Origin: Panax quinquefolius
Taxonomy: Eukaryota; Streptophyta; Magnoliopsida; Apiales; Araliaceae
DNA length: 64,000 bases
Assembly (NCBI GenBank): GCA_020205615.1
Contig: CM035162.1
Location: forward strand, 37,004,464-37,068,463
Direction: 5' to 3'
This document shows, in pieces, positions 63,121 to 64,000 of the stretch. Under the pieces are notes generated by a model. The model saw only the letters and a program-made list of their open reading frames with translations, was not told where the DNA came from and did no database searches. Made by a program: the position numbers and the translations under genes. Position 1 is the stretch's first letter, and each line of letters opens with the position of its first letter.

Positions 63121-63760
63121 AACCATAAATATAGAAACATAATTTAAAAAAAAAGAACTCACATCATCGTCTAACCATTGCCCAGGAGTCTTTAATTTAT
63201 AAAACCACATTTTAGATGAAATTGGGATAGACCCAAATACAAAAGCAAGTTCGATAATGTCATTCTTCCCAGGAAATTTGTCCGTCCTTCAATATAAAAA
63301 CATATTAGTATACACGTTGACATTAACAATCACCATGTTAATATACACACTACCCAAAAGCAAATTTATTTGTTTCATAAAAAAACTATAGCATTGTTAA
63401 CAGTAAAAAACAAACCTTTTCCTGTTGTTAAGTCCTATTTTAAACCATTATTCAAACAACGCCTCTTCAAATTTGGACGGCATATCCATGCAAACCTTGG
63501 AAAATGCAGAAATAACAGCAACTCTTTGACTAGCACCCGATGCATTAGACGATAACCCAGCCGACCCAAATGTTCTCAGATATGGAGATCAGAGAACAAA
63601 GACTCTTTAAATGTTCACGCATTGTGTCCGCTTAATCGACTCTATTGACGCTCTTCTCCAATTCATCACACTGGACTATATCCTGGGTAGTCAGAACCAT
63701 CTCATCCAATACAGATTTGCTTTCCGCCTCAAACTTTTTCCCCTTTTACAAATGACAGAA
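61375..63760 (-). CDS. Ulp1-like (C48) cysteine protease of the MULE
   Basis: Multi-exon minus-strand gene. About 63440-63570 encodes 'NASGASQRVAVISAFSKVCMDMPSKFEEALFE'-like residues. 63165-63290 encodes 'GKNDIIELAFVFGSIPISSKMWFYKLKTPGQWLDDDV' and then a GT donor. 61563-61870 encodes 'MTSLFEEYTNKNADKRVLSGEGDVAEYIHGLFMDVNTPWKNVDYVLFPIHMSSPDHWFLLTFDVH', holding the catalytic His (DHW) and probable Asp (FDVH) of the Ulp1 peptidase fold. 61375-61540 continues 'RDRSDIDF.SEPY' to 'EFAESVPEQVDG' before a GT donor. The catalytic Cys exon (DCG.) was not located. Ulp1 proteases cut SUMO-like proteins; inside MULEs their role is unknown. The frame has at least one stop. Confidence 0.75.
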
Positions 63761-63789
63761 AATGTAATGAAAACAATTATATTTTCACA

Positions 63790-64000
63790 TAAAAATCTGT
63801 TGTTGTATTGGTTACTGTCTAATGCTGTAATGGTTACTATGAAACATTATACTTGTTACTAACTAATTATGTATTGGTAATATTATACTGTCTAATGCTA
63901 TATTAGTTATTGTCTAATGCATTATTAGTTACTATAAAACATTATACTTGTTACTAATTAATGCTCTTTTGGTTACTATGAAACATTATAATGGTTACTA
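63790..64000 (+). repeat. GGTTACT dyad repeat, plus orientation, window edge
   Basis: Units such as GGTTACTATGAAACATTATA and TTACTGTCTAATGCT run to the window end. The orientation is opposite to the Ulp1-like gene, so this block either lies upstream of it or belongs to another part of the element outside the window. Confidence 0.7.

Overview
This window is intergenic, transposon-rich nuclear DNA of a flowering plant, most likely a eudicot. The evidence is AT-rich sequence, GT-AG introns, Ty3/gypsy elements with a chromodomain, Ty1/copia elements, a Stowaway-type MITE, a Mutator-like (MULE) element with a Ulp1-type protease, and a tandemly duplicated short-chain dehydrogenase/reductase (SDR) of the salutaridine reductase / neomenthol dehydrogenase type. 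The exact lineage cannot be read from the sequence; the SDR type would fit an asterid or another alkaloid- or terpenoid-producing eudicot, but this is weak inference.

Layout. (1) 1-17.6 kb is a three-level nest. Gypsy-A (+ strand; pol in 1-1171 and 10833-12388, 3' LTR 12389-14976) is split by the complete but internally deleted Gypsy-B (minus strand, 1177-10832). Gypsy-A itself lies in the RNase H region of Copia-A (minus strand, 14977 to about 17590). (2) 17.6-18.8 kb is unassigned AT-rich DNA. (3) 18808 to about 28310 is Copia-B (minus strand), with 1.8 kb LTRs, a complete but frame-broken gag-pol and a 1.9 kb leader carrying repeated stem-loops. (4) 28.4-49.3 kb is an SDR array: a decayed unit 0 (28375-28957), unit A with four recognisable exons (29360-33821), and unit B (exons 1-2 at 35378-35747), a near-identical copy of the first 3.7 kb of unit A. 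Unit B is interrupted by Gypsy-C (36773-47034) with a perfect 5 bp target duplication, and it loses homology before exons 3-4. A Stowaway MITE (35036-35318) sits at the upstream edge of unit B. (5) 50413-53041 is a solo LTR of the same gypsy family with a perfect TTCCA duplication. (6) 53146-53472 is a long fold-back element. (7) From about 54.5 kb to the end is a MULE with a MuDR-type transposase (+ strand) and a convergent Ulp1-like cysteine protease (minus strand). Its introns and spacers are filled with a degenerate GGTTACT-containing repeat.

No intact host gene is certain. The SDR units are the only non-transposon coding material. Unit A keeps the catalytic Tyr/Lys, but both readable copies share a one-base frame problem at the exon 1/2 junction and a missing base in exon 2, and no exon for the NNAG motif was found. 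Nearly all transposon frames carry single-base indels, some in elements with perfect target duplications, so part of the damage may be consensus error.

The most interesting signals are RNA-level. Serial stem-loops occur in the Copia-B leader. A different hairpin, repeated three to four times, occurs in every gypsy LTR. The dyad-rich GGTTACT repeat reads mostly in the sense direction of the MULE gene it lies in.
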